Of a stretch of DNA of 44,101 bases, positions 8,017-17,865 are shown in pieces. Both the position numbers and the translations under genes were made by a program. The stretch lies in the NCBI GenBank assembly GCA_012271065.1, contig JAAXHE010000002.1:1-44101 (forward strand), written 5' to 3'. This DNA is from Candidatus Latescibacterota bacterium (GTDB lineage: Bacteria > Latescibacterota > UBA2968 > GCA-2709665). The notes below the pieces were generated by a model. The model saw only the letters and a list, made by a program, of their open reading frames with translations. It did no database searches and was not told the origin of the DNA. Positions within the stretch are counted from its first letter, which is position 1, and every line of letters begins with the position of its first letter.

Positions 8017-8511
8017 GTAGGGCTACCTCCTGCGCATACAATAGCGCGGCTTCGCTATGGTCAGCAACAAGGCTGCCGAAGCGTCCGCGCAAATGGGCCC
8101 GTGATGGCTTACGCGGAACGTCTATACGAACAGACGGGAGATTCTTCGACTCCGCTCTGAATGACATGTTGGCCGATGTCAAGCACGTTGCTTCCCGCTG
8201 TCATCCTGAGAAAACCGAAAGCCTGACGAGCGGAAGCCTGATTTGAGGGTGGGGCGGACATTCCTGTCTGCCCACGTCAAGATTCTTCTGTCGAATTGCG
8301 GATACAAGGAGAAACCGCAAGCCAGTCGATGGGTCCGCGCACAGGTTCGTCTACAAAGGCCATATGCGACACGTCCAATTGAGCAGACGGGAGATTCTTC
8401 GCTGCGCTCTGAATGACATGACTTTCCAGGGCCTTCGTCGAAGTGTATCTGTCTCTCGTCGGCTTAGACTGCTATGGTGTGGGGGCTGACGAGGGCTCCC
8501 CGTGCCCGCCT
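8017..8511. repeat. Repeat-filled intergenic region
   Basis: No gene is visible. The AGACGGGAGATTCTTCG...TGAATGACATG element occurs twice (8132-8168 and 8385-8420). Between them are a GAGGGTGGGGCGGACATTCC hairpin unit (8246-8276) and a GTCCGCGCACAGGTTCGTCTAC word (from 8331). The part nearest the permease start holds a weak sigma-54-like site. Confidence 0.7.
8063..8078 (-). promoter_or_regulatory. Weak sigma-54-like promoter candidate
   Basis: The minus strand reads CGGCAGCCTTGTTGCT. The -12 block TTGCT matches perfectly and GGCA matches in the -24 block, with 10 bases between GG and GC. It lies about 50 bases before the GTG at 8016. No clear enhancer motif is seen nearby, so it may be a chance match. 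Confidence 0.3.
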
Positions 8512-10893
8512 CTACTCATACCTCAACGCATCCACAGGATTCGCGCGTGCGGCTTTACCGGTCTCATAGCTGACGGTTATCAGCGCGATGCTCAACGACA
8601 ACAATCCCCCCAGTACAAACGTCGAGATCGCCGGATCAACCCGGTACGCGAAGTTCTCCAGCCACCGGTTCATCACGAAATACGCGATCGGCCAGGCGAC
8701 GAGATTGGCAATCCCGACAAGCAGGACATATTCCCGGGACAAGAGCAAGACAACGTTGGTAACGGATGCTCCCACCGCCTTCCGGATACCGATCTCCTTC
8801 GTACGTTGTTGCACGCTGATGGACGCCAGGCCGAACAGGCCAAGACCAGCCACAACAATCGCCAGGACGGAGAAACTGCCAAACAGAATCCCCAATCGAG
8901 CTTCCGCCCGGTACAGCTGGTCAAAAGACGTATCCAGAAACGAGTATTCGAACGGCGTATCCGGTACGACCTCGCGCCACCGAGCTTCCAGGAAATCCAG
9001 CGTGCCCGCAATATCCTCCGGGCGTATCCGTATCGAAAGGAATTCGACCCATCCATCATCGACTAACATGATCACAAGCGGTTCGATTTCGTGATGGAGA
9101 GATTTATAATGAAAGTCCTTCACTACCCCCACCACGGCTCCGTGGACGTTTACTTTAAATTCGCCACTTTCCGGATAGAGATGCGCGAACTCTTTGCTTT
9201 CGCAGGTAGTCCAACCCAGTTTCCGCATAGCCGCTTGATTGAGCATAAATGTCCCTAGCCGATCGCTTTCGAGATCCTTCGAAAAAGCCCTTCCTTCTAC
9301 GACTTCAATCCCAAGAGTCTCAATAAACTCGTTATCAACGAACATGACGTTCATCACCTGTACATCTTTGTGTCCATCGTCCCTGCGAGGACCAAAAAAG
9401 TGGTTGCCGATTTCCCGCCCCGGCACGGTCGACGACATGGAGACGTTTAGCACGGCGCTGTGTGCAGACACGATGTCTCCATATCGACCCGTAGCCTGGC
9501 TACCGACGGACCGTATGACAACCACCTGTTCTTTTTGAAATCCAAGACGCTTGTTGCGAATAAATGCCGCCTGGTCATATACCACGCCCGTCCCGATCAC
9601 AAGAGCAATGGAAATGGTAAATTGCGCAACAACCAGCGACTTTTGTGTCCTGGGTCTTTTCTTACCTGCGTCCGCCGCGCCCTTTAACGTGGCGACTGGT
9701 TTATAGGCAGCGAGGAACAGGGCGGGATAAACCCCGGAGAGCGTCCCTGCAATCAGGACAATGCCGACCAGAACCAACAGAACGTCCCGGCTTTTCAGGC
9801 CGCCGAAACCCAGGTCGCGTTCGACAATGGAATTAAATGAGGGCAGTGAGATTTCGACCAATACAAGGGCGATTGTCATCGCAATTGAGGCGATCAAAGT
9901 CGATTCGCCCAGAAACTGGCCCGTCAACTGCAGCCGTTTTGCACCCACCGCCTTGCGCATGCCGATCTCGTTTGACCGGTTCACCGAGCGCGCGGTCGAC
10001 AGATTCATAAAGTTGATGCAGGCAAGCAGCAAAACGAAAAAGGCTATAACGAGGAACAGATAGACGTATCGAATATCCCCGTTCGGACTGAATTCCCATT
10101 CCAGATCGGAATGCAGATATATATCTGTTAATGGCTGAAGAAAGGGCTTCAGCTCCATTCCTCCCGCCTTGAGTTCTTTTCCGATGTATCTATCAATAAA
10201 ATCAGGTAAATGTGCTTCCAACTCGTCGGCAGCGTGTTTGTCGTGAAGGAGCAGATAGGTGTAATAATCGTGAGGGATCCAATCGTTACGCTCAACGGGC
10301 GACGCCAGAAAATCAAACCTTAAATGGGTATTGTAAGTGGGTTCTTCCAGGATGCCTGTTATCTTATACAACCGCCGGTCCACCGAGAGGGACTGTCCCA
10401 TCGGATCGTCTTCGTCATAGTATTTTCGGGCCATCGCCTTCGTAAGGACTATGGAATTAGGCTCCTGAAATGCCGACTGAGGATCTCCCTTGCTCAAGGG
10501 GAAATCGAACATCTGGAGTACATTGGCATCGGTGAACAACACACCCCGTTCATAGAATTGGTCTCGCCCGTTAGTGACCAGCAATTCTTCATCGAATCTT
10601 CTAAACCGGACAGCATCCAACACTGCGGGATAATCTTGTACCAGAGCCGGCCCCATCGGGTATGACGAAAGTGCAAACCGACGCGTTTCACCCCTCACGT
10701 GCGCCTCTTCGGCTAGCCGAAAGATCCGATCAGCTTTTTCATGGTGCCGATCATAGCTCAATTCATCCTGAACGTAGAGGAGGATGAGCATGCAGCAGGC
10801 CATGCCGATTGCAAGGCCAAGGATGTTGATGGCTGAAAATGTCTTGTTCCTCATCACATTGCGAATGGCGACTTTCAGGTAGTTCGCGATCAC
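8512..10893 (-). CDS. MacB/FtsX-like ABC permease (paralog of 5635)
   Basis: This 793-residue protein has the same layout as the gene at 5635, from MIANYLKVAIRNVMRNKTFS to KAARANPVDALRYE. The GTG start at 10893 has AGGAGG nine bases upstream. The first FtsX domain carries the NRSNEIGMRKAVGA loop and the second the QQRTKEIGIRKAVGA loop, the cytoplasmic coupling segments expected to contact an ATPase; both are well preserved, so the protein is probably functional. The periplasmic domains differ strongly from the neighbour, as if adapted to other ligands. Confidence 0.88.
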   Translation of the reverse strand: MIANYLKVAIRNVMRNKTFSAINILGLAIGMACCMLILLYVQDELSYDRHHEKADRIFRLAEEAHVRGETRRFALSSYPMGPALVQDYPAVLDAVRFRRFDEELLVTNGRDQFYERGVLFTDANVLQMFDFPLSKGDPQSAFQEPNSIVLTKAMARKYYDEDDPMGQSLSVDRRLYKITGILEEPTYNTHLRFDFLASPVERNDWIPHDYYTYLLLHDKHAADELEAHLPDFIDRYIGKELKAGGMELKPFLQPLTDIYLHSDLEWEFSPNGDIRYVYLFLVIAFFVLLLACINFMNLSTARSVNRSNEIGMRKAVGAKRLQLTGQFLGESTLIASIAMTIALVLVEISLPSFNSIVERDLGFGGLKSRDVLLVLVGIVLIAGTLSGVYPALFLAAYKPVATLKGAADAGKKRPRTQKSLVVAQFTISIALVIGTGVVYDQAAFIRNKRLGFQKEQVVVIRSVGSQATGRYGDIVSAHSAVLNVSMSSTVPGREIGNHFFGPRRDDGHKDVQVMNVMFVDNEFIETLGIEVVEGRAFSKDLESDRLGTFMLNQAAMRKLGWTTCESKEFAHLYPESGEFKVNVHGAVVGVVKDFHYKSLHHEIEPLVIMLVDDGWVEFLSIRIRPEDIAGTLDFLEARWREVVPDTPFEYSFLDTSFDQLYRAEARLGILFGSFSVLAIVVAGLGLFGLASISVQQRTKEIGIRKAVGASVTNVVLLLSREYVLLVGIANLVAWPIAYFVMNRWLENFAYRVDPAISTFVLGGLLSLSIALITVSYETGKAARANPVDALRYE

Positions 10894-11562
10894 GTTGGGC
10901 CACCTCCTGTGTCTTTCCCTGGCGCGGCTCTGCTATGCCCCAGCCGCAACGGAAACTGTAGGACTCCACTTTGTGCCGCCGAATCATCCGGGAAATGCGT
11001 CCGTTACACGTGCGCCTTAACTTTAAGGACGCCACCAGACTGACGAAATGTCCGCGCAAATGGGCTGCTGAAGGCTTCCGCTCCACGTACGAGCGAGTAG
11101 ACGGGAGATTCTTCGCTCCGCTCTGAATGACATGCTGGCCGATAGGCAGGCCCGTTGTTTCCCGCTGTCAACCAGAGGAAGCGGAAGTGAGGGTGGGGCG
11201 GACATTCCTGTTTGCCCACTTTTGCCCATACCTCTTCACGTCGATGTTATGTATCGCAATTTGCACATGCGTCTGAACCTCCGCATCACTCCCCCCTTGA
11301 GGGGGAGTCGCAGAAGCCGAGCCAGTTCCCTGAGCCTGCGGTCCCTGAGCACTCGCCCTGAGCTTGTCGAAGGGTCGAAGGGCAGGTGACGGCTGATGCG
11401 GTGGGGGGGGTGTTCAGTCCCCACACTCAACCCGCAAACCGAAACCATCACCCTGAAATACGACATCGAGTCATCCGCGAAAGGCGCCCATCGAGACGCG
11501 GGGAACATCCCTACCCTCTCCGCGTCGGGGAGGGGCTGGGGGAGGGGTCACAATGCCCGCCA
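10894..11562. repeat. Repeat-filled intergenic region
   Basis: This 670-base gap has no gene. It contains one AGACGGGAGATTCTTCG...TGAATGACATG element (11099-11134), one GAGGGTGGGGCGGACATTCC unit (about 11188-11219), a CCCTGAGCTTGTCGAAGGGT word (11356-11375) also found at about 14328, and a CCCTCTCCGCG...GGGGAGGGG stretch just past the stop of the next permease. The region next to the permease start resembles the 5' region of the gene at 5635. Confidence 0.65.
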
Positions 11563-13923
11563 TCACTCATACCTCAGCGCGTCGACCGGATTCGCCCGCG
11601 CCGCCCTTGTGACCTGAATGCTCACCGCCAGGAGCACCATGAGAAGCATGAGCGCGCCTCCCAGCAGAAATGTCCCGAGCCCCGGATCCACGCGATACGC
11701 GAAGTCTCGCAGCCAACGCTCAGCCGCAAAGTAAGTCGCCGGCCAGGCGATCAAAGCAGCGATGCCGACCAGGACCACGTATTCCCGGGTCAGCAGAGAA
11801 ATGATGCCAAATGTTGGCGCGCCCAGGACTTTGCGAATCCCGATTTCCTTGGTGCGCCTGGCGACGGTGAGCGACGTCAGCCCGAAGGCGCCCAAGCAGG
11901 CGATGAATACCGCAATGAACGTCGCGTAACCCGCGATTCTGAACCACCGCCGTTCCTCGCGGTATTGACGGTCGATGTCGTCCTCGAGAAAGGAAGAGTA
12001 GAACACTTCGCCGGGTGCCAATTCCTCCCACTTCTCTTTTAAAAAACGAACGGCGCCCGCCCTGTCGTCCGGCCGGATGCGAACCATCAGCATTCTTGTA
12101 CGACGTGATTTTGGACTAAGGGTCATCACAGCGGGCTTTACGGAACGATGAACTGAATGAAAGTAAAAATCGCGAACAACGCCGATCACGGTATATTTTC
12201 GGCTACCGCTGCCTAACTGTAGTGTCTTTCCCTGAGGCGCTTGCCATCCCAGCTTTTCTGCCAGGGCTTCGTTAACGAGTACGGATGTTTTGGCGTCGCC
12301 TTCTCTCTCGAATCCTCGACCCGATTTCAGCCGCGCACCCAGCGTTTCCAGCAAGCCCAGATCACCGTCAAGGATCTCGACGTCATTCAAAATAGTACCG
12401 TTTGATCTTACATCTGCAAAGGTCTGGATCATGTTGCTGAAAGCGTGCCCGGTTCTTGTGGTCTTCAACACGCCATGGTAGGACCGGGCTGCCTCCTGAT
12501 AGGCTCCGGCAACTCCTTTATCACTCAGTTTATCCATTCTATGGACTATAAAAACATCCTTCGGACTAAAACCCAACGGTTTCGTCGTCATCAGATTCAA
12601 TTGCCGGCCGACGACAGTCGTACACCCGACCAAAAGAATTGAGATGGCAACCTGCAATACCACAAGTACCCGTCTGATGCGGCCCAATCGTTCCAATTTC
12701 ATCTGCCCTTTAAGCGCATCAGCCGGCAGAAATCGTGACGCAATAAGCGCGGGATAACTGCCCGAAACGATGCCTACCACCAGCAACAGGATAACCAGAA
12801 AAACCGGTGCAGTAGAATCCACCAGATCGGAGATAGAAAATTCCATTCGCGTCAGACCGTTGAAGCCCGGCAGGAACAGTTCGGCCAGCGCGAGGCCAAG
12901 CCCAAGTGCGACAAGCGTCAGCAGTACCTATTCTGTCATAAACTGCGTTGCCAATTGGATTCGCAGACCACCGGCAACTTTACGCAATCCAACTTCCCGA
13001 AAACGAGAGAATGACATCCCCACGGATAGGTTTGTATAATTGACCGCGGCAATGACAAGCACAAACATCGCAATGCACGCCAGGATATACGAATATACCG
13101 GATTGCCCGCCGGACGTAGTCCGACGCCCACGGAATCGAAGTGAATATCTCTAAGCGGCTGCAGTTTCAATTTCTCCCATATTGGGCTTTTGGGCCATGT
13201 CGACACAAGATCTTTCATCCGCTGCTCGACTTCGGACGGGCTAACGTCGTCTGGCAGCAATATGCAGGTTGTAAATAACCTGTGTCTCCACCGTATAGGT
13301 TCATTGCCCGTAACTTCAAGCCTGGTAAGGAATTCGAAGTGAATACTCGAATTTTTGGGGATCGGCTGTGCTATTCCCGTAACGATTAGATCCCGGATGC
13401 CGGTATTTGCGCCATCACCTGTCAGGATAGATAACTTCCTGCCAATTGGGTCATCACCCGGAAAATACTTTTCTGCCACGTTCTCGGTAATAACCACACT
13501 GTGCGGATCCTTAAGCGCCGTTGCCGGATCCCCTTTCAGAAGAGGAAAGGACAACACTTGGAAAATGTCGGGATCTGAAACGTTTATCGTCTCCGCTATA
13601 TTTACACCTCGATGGTGGATGAATCGGTATTTCCAATCAAAACCAATTCTTGCGATACGTAGATCCGGATACGCTTCAGTTAAGGCAGGCGCCAATTCGG
13701 CCGGAGCGCCGGCCTTACTTCGTCCTCGATCGTCCTCCGCATAGACCCTGTAGATGCGATCGGCGTTTTCGTGAAACGCATCGTAGGTCCACTCGTGACG
13801 TACATACAGGAACGCCAGCACGCAGAACGCTATCGCGATGCCCAGGCCCACCACGTTAATCGCGGCATAAAGCGGGTACCGCAGCAGATTCCGATAAGCC
13901 ACCTTGAAGTAATTCCAGAACAT
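11563..13923 (-). pseudogene. MacB/FtsX-like ABC permease with one in-frame TAG
   Basis: The reading frame is continuous from ATG 13923 (AGAGGA ribosome site) to the stop at 11563, 786 codons, except for one TAG at 12928-12930. It falls in the FMTE*VLLTL stretch of TM3; the paralog at 14476 has serine (TCG) there in FLAESVLLTL, so a single base change explains it. All other parts are intact: the first MacB_PCD domain, the FtsX loops (FREVGLRKVAGG and RRTKEIGIRKVLGA) and the C-terminal RAARANPVDALRYE. An independent restart at ATG 12846 would give only the second half. It may be a recent pseudogene, a sequencing error or a read-through gene; preservation of the downstream frame says the change is recent. 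Confidence 0.85.
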
Positions 13924-14163
13924 CAGTTGATTCCTCTTGGATTGGATTCATTGACAATGTGTCCGCGCACAAGTTCGTCTACGAAGGGAATCTGCTGAAT
14001 GTCGTATCGAGAAGACGGGAGATTCTTCGCTGCGCTCTGAATGACATGACTTGCGATAACCATTGGCGAAATGTATCGGTCAGATCTTCGCTCCGCTCTG
14101 AATGACATGCTGGCCGATAGGCAGGCCCGTTGTTTCCCGCTGTCATCCAGAGAAAGCGGCAGT

Positions 14164-14389
14164 GAGGGTGGGGCGGACATTCCTGTCTGCCCACTTTGCT
14201 GCCACTCTCCGGAAGCCGACACTCGTGATCGCAAGGTATCCGCGGACACATCGATCTGGGCAGGTTTGAAACCTGCCCCTACGGTCGGACCATCACACGC
14301 TCGCCCGAACTGTCATCCTGAGGACTTGCCCTGAGCTTGTCGAAGGGTGCCCCCTGGGCCGACGAAGGATCTACTGCAGCATCGGATCA
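14164..14389. repeat. 200-bp interspersed repeat, copy 2
   Basis: It is nearly identical to the copies at 5345 and 17309, including the GGGCAGGTTT palindrome (14258-14278). It differs by an extra segment of about 25 bases containing CCCTGAGCTTGTCGAAGGGT, a word that also occurs alone at about 11356. The insertion suggests that these repeats are built from mobile smaller modules. Confidence 0.85.
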
Positions 14390-14438
14390 TCCCCGCGTGA
14401 CTTGCACGTGTCAATACCTGAGAGGCAGCACCGCCGCT

Positions 14439-14460
14439 CCCCTCCCTGTGCCGGGGAGGG
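14439..14460 (-). terminator. GC-rich hairpin after the permease at 14476
   Basis: CCCTCCC (14440-14446) can pair with GGGAGGG (14454-14460) around a seven-base loop, 15 bases after the permease stop. There is no T-run. It may be a weak terminator or a REP-like element. Confidence 0.35.
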
Positions 14461-14475
14461 TCGCCTTTCCCGCCA

Positions 14476-17046
14476 TCACTCATACCTCAGCGCGTCGACC
14501 GGATTCGCCCGCGCCGCCCTTGTGACCTGAATGCTCACCGCCAGGAGCACCATGAGAAGCATGAGCACGCCCCCCAGCAGAAACGTCCCGAGCCCCGGAT
14601 CCACGCGATACGCGAAGTCTCGCAGCCAGCGCTCTGCCGCGACGTACGTCGCAGGCCATGCGATCAGGGCGGCGATGCCGACGAGGACCACGTATTCCCC
14701 GGTCAGCAGAGAGACGATACGCGACGTCGGCGCGCCAAGGGTCTTCCTGATCCCGATTTCCTTGGTGCGCCTGGCAACCGTGAGTGACGTCAAGCCGAAA
14801 GCGCCCAGACAGGCGATGAATACGGCAAAAAGGGTCGCATAGCCCGCGATTCTGAACCACCGCCGTTCCTCCCGATATTGACGGTCTATTTCCTCATCCA
14901 GGAAGTTATAATCACACGGAACATCCGGTACGATTTCATCCCACTTCTCTCTCAGGAAATCCAGTGTGTCAAAGACGTTCTCCGGGCGAATCCGAATCAT
15001 CAATAGGACGCGGAAGTCCGGCAAGGACCTGGCGGTCGACGAGGTCGCCTGCAATTGCAGCACCGCAGGCCCGATGGCGTGGTGAAGGGACCGGAAATGA
15101 AAATCACTGACGACGCCAATAACCTGCATTTCCTTCCTGCCGATTCGAATCGTCTCGCCCAAAGGCGCGTCCCATCCAAGTGTCCTGGCGAGCGTTTCGT
15201 TCACGATGACCGACGTCGCCGCATCGCTGTCCCTTTCGAAATTGCGCCCGTCCAGTAGCCTTATATCCATTGTTTCCAGGAAGCGTGTATCACACAACAT
15301 ACTCTCAACACCTTCCAGTGTTGTCCCCTCCCAACTGATGTTGAAGCTACTCCGCATCAGACTGCTGAATCCGTGTCCTGTTCTCGTCGTATTCAAGACA
15401 GAGTGGTACGGCCGGACGGCCTCCTCAAAGGCTTTGGCCAGGTTCATTCTTCCCAATATCCCGAATAGGCGAACGACGACAACATGGCTGGGCTCGAATC
15501 CAAGCGGTTTCGATTTCAGTTTGTCCATTTGTATGGACGCTTTGGTCATGCAGGTCACCAGCGCCGTGGAGATGGCCAACTGGAATACCACGAGCGCCCG
15601 GCTGAAGGTCCCCATGCGATCCGCCTTGAACCGCCCCTTCAACGCATCGACCGGAATGAACCCCGACATGAATAAAGCCGGGTAACCCCCGGCGCAAATG
15701 CCCACGGCCAGCGCCATAGCTAAGAGAAATGCAAGTGAGCCGGAGTCTGCCAGATCGGAAAGCGCGAACTTCCTGCTGACCAGGCTGTTGAAACCCGGAA
15801 GGAACAATTCGGCGAGCGCCAGCCCGAGCGCAAGCGCGATCAGTGTCAGCAGAACCGATTCCGCCAGAAATTGCCTGGCAAGTTGCGTACGCAGACCTCC
15901 CGCAACCTTCCGCATTCCAACTTCCCGGGCACGGGAGAACGAACGGCCCACTGAGAGATTCGTATAGTTGACCGCGGCCACAACCAGCACGAGCATCGCA
16001 ATGCCCGCCAGGATATACGAATGGGCGGGATTTCCTGGACGGCTGATTCTGCGGGTGCTGCCAACTTGGGTATGTATGCCTCCCGAATCAAAATAGATGT
16101 CTCGTAGCGCCTGCAGCTTCAGCTTTTCCGGCTGCCGGCTCCTCGGCCACGGTATGGAAAGGCCGTCAAGCCGGCGCTCCATTTCCAGGGGACTCAGATT
16201 TTCGGGCAGCAAGACGTAAGTGCTTACGGTGTTCCATTCCCGTTTCCGAGCCGCAGGATTTAAGGCGGAGAGAAAGTCAAAGCGAAGGGTGGAGTTTTTG
16301 GGAATGTCCCTGATCACACCGGTCACCGTCAATTCCTGAGTCGGACGTTTATCCGGTTCTTCCGGCTTGGTGTAAGATGATGTTGGACCTATTGAGAAGG
16401 ATAAAAATCTGGCCCCGGATACTTCGCCGGGATGATCCGTGCCCGCCGGGGCCGGCTGTGCGCCAGAAGGACCTTCTTTTTCACCAGTCCGTTGGGTGTC
16501 ACCTTTATCTGATCCTCCGCCTCCGAAGTTCAATACCATCGGCTCGACATCCTGAACGGAAATCGACTTCCCGATCGGATCCTGCCCTGAGAAATATCTC
16601 GCAGCCATGGATTCGGTAATCACCACGTAGTTCGGAGCCACCAGTGCGGTGGCGGGGTCTCCCTTGATCATAGGAAAGGAGAAGACGTCCAGAATCGATG
16701 GATCCGCCTGAAGGATGTTTACCTTCGTGGTCTGGCCACGATCGTGAACAATGCGCATCCCTGAACGTATCCTCACGGAATGGACATCAGTCAGCGCTTC
16801 CGACAACACAGGCCCCAATTCCCGTGGCGTATCGTCTGAAGTTATGCTGCCTTCGAATTCCTCGTAGACCCGGTAAATCCTATCGGCGTTTTCGTGAAAC
16901 CCGTCGTAGGTCCACTCGTATCGCACAAAGAGGAACGCCAGCAGGCAAAACGATATCGCGATGCCCAGACCCACCACGTTGATCGCGGCATAAAGCGGGT
17001 GCCGTAACAGATTTCGATACGCCACCTTGAGATAATTCCAGAACAT
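14476..17046 (-). CDS. MacB/FtsX-like ABC permease with extra periplasmic insertion
   Basis: At 856 residues this is about 70 longer than its paralog at 11563. The extra length lies at about 168-238, between SISVQD and ELTVTGVI, where paralogs have about a dozen residues. It is rich in Gly, Pro, Glu, Ser and Thr (LNFGGGGSDKGDT, GPSGAQPAPAGTDHPGE), is predicted to be disordered, and sits in the first periplasmic domain. The rest follows the family plan, with FtsX loops RAREVGMRKVAGG and RRTKEIGIRKTLGA and the C-terminal RAARANPVDALRYE. The ATG at 17046 follows AGAGGAG. The last few hundred bases are almost the same as in the gene at 11563. It is the permease nearest the two-component system, which is divergent from it. 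Confidence 0.88.
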   Translation of the reverse strand: MFWNYLKVAYRNLLRHPLYAAINVVGLGIAISFCLLAFLFVRYEWTYDGFHENADRIYRVYEEFEGSITSDDTPRELGPVLSEALTDVHSVRIRSGMRIVHDRGQTTKVNILQADPSILDVFSFPMIKGDPATALVAPNYVVITESMAARYFSGQDPIGKSISVQDVEPMVLNFGGGGSDKGDTQRTGEKEGPSGAQPAPAGTDHPGEVSGARFLSFSIGPTSSYTKPEEPDKRPTQELTVTGVIRDIPKNSTLRFDFLSALNPAARKREWNTVSTYVLLPENLSPLEMERRLDGLSIPWPRSRQPEKLKLQALRDIYFDSGGIHTQVGSTRRISRPGNPAHSYILAGIAMLVLVVAAVNYTNLSVGRSFSRAREVGMRKVAGGLRTQLARQFLAESVLLTLIALALGLALAELFLPGFNSLVSRKFALSDLADSGSLAFLLAMALAVGICAGGYPALFMSGFIPVDALKGRFKADRMGTFSRALVVFQLAISTALVTCMTKASIQMDKLKSKPLGFEPSHVVVVRLFGILGRMNLAKAFEEAVRPYHSVLNTTRTGHGFSSLMRSSFNISWEGTTLEGVESMLCDTRFLETMDIRLLDGRNFERDSDAATSVIVNETLARTLGWDAPLGETIRIGRKEMQVIGVVSDFHFRSLHHAIGPAVLQLQATSSTARSLPDFRVLLMIRIRPENVFDTLDFLREKWDEIVPDVPCDYNFLDEEIDRQYREERRWFRIAGYATLFAVFIACLGAFGLTSLTVARRTKEIGIRKTLGAPTSRIVSLLTGEYVVLVGIAALIAWPATYVAAERWLRDFAYRVDPGLGTFLLGGVLMLLMVLLAVSIQVTRAARANPVDALRYE

Positions 17047-17865
17047 CGACAGGCTCCTCTCGGATTGGATTCATTGATAATGTGTCCGCGCACAAGTTCG
17101 TCTACAAAGGCATATGCGACACGTACAATCGAGCAGACGGGAGATTCTTCGCTGCGCTCTGAATGACATGACTTGCAATCACCATTGGCGAAATGTATCG
17201 GTCAGATCTTCGCTCCGCTCTGAATGACATGCTGGCCGATCGTCAAGCACGATGCTTCCCGCTGTCATCCTGAGAAAGCCAAAAGCCTGACGAGCGGAAG
17301 CCTGATTTGAGGGTGGGGCGGACATTCCTGTCTGCCCGCTTTGCTGCCACTCTTCGGAAGCCGACACTCGTGATCGCAAGGTATCCGCGGACACATCGAT
17401 CTGGGCAGGTTTGAAACCTGCCCCTACGGTCGGACCATCACACGCTCGCCCGAACTGTCATCCTGAGGAGTCCCCCAGGCCGACGAAGGATCTACTGCAG
17501 CATTGGATGATGGCAGCGCGTGTGTCATTCGTTGAGCCTGATGAGAAGAAGCCTGACTTGAGGGTGGGGCGGACATTCCTGTCTGCCCACGTCATTGGCG
17601 TTCTATCGGCATGGCTACAGATTGACGGAGCCAAAAAACAGTCGAAGTGTCCGCGCACAAGATTGTCTACATAGACCATATGCTACACGAACGAGCGAGA
17701 AGACGGGAGATTCTTCGCTGCGCTCTGAATGACATGCTGGCTGATCGTCAAGCACGATGCTTCCCGTTATCACCCTGTAAGAACATCAGCAACGGGCGTG
17801 CCATGTGGATTTCGCCTGATTTTACAGGGATTTAGCGCTGCGTCGATGGAAACGCCAACCTCTGA
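17047..17865. repeat. Repeat-filled region between permease and regulator
   Basis: No gene is seen. AGACGGGAGATTCTTCG...TGAATGACATG elements occur at 17135-17170 and 17701-17736 with a partial copy near 17205. GTCCGCGCACAAG words occur at about 17083 and 17650, GAGGGTGGGGCGGACATTCC units at 17309 and 17560, and the third 200-bp repeat at 17309-17509. The repeats stop before the regulator promoter region. Confidence 0.7.
17309..17509. repeat. 200-bp interspersed repeat, copy 3
   Basis: It matches the copy at 5345 almost base for base, with the GGGCAGGTTT palindrome at 17403-17423 and the CTGCAGCATTGGAT end. It lacks the short internal segment of the copy at 14164. Confidence 0.85.

Larger units (their letters stand above)
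13924..14475. repeat. Repeat-filled intergenic region
   Basis: There is no gene. The stretch next to the permease start (AATCCAATCC, then TGTGTCCGCGCACAAGTTCG on the plus strand) is nearly the same as that upstream of the gene at 14476. One AGACGGGAGATTCTTCG...TGAATGACATG element lies at 14013-14048, a partial one near 14090, and the second 200-bp repeat at 14164-14389. Confidence 0.7.

Noticed and set aside
12928..12930. TAG as a site for pyrrolysine or other recoding
   Set aside because: The paralog has Ser, no conserved context or recoding machinery is visible, and only one gene is affected.
13955..13975. TGTGTCCGCGCACA words before permease starts as regulator binding sites
   Set aside because: They belong to an interspersed repeat that also lies far from starts, and no sigma-54 promoter is found next to them.
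5015..17865. Repeated units that might be a CRISPR array
   Set aside because: Unit lengths (20-200 bp) and spacings are irregular, spacers are not of constant size, and no cas gene is present.
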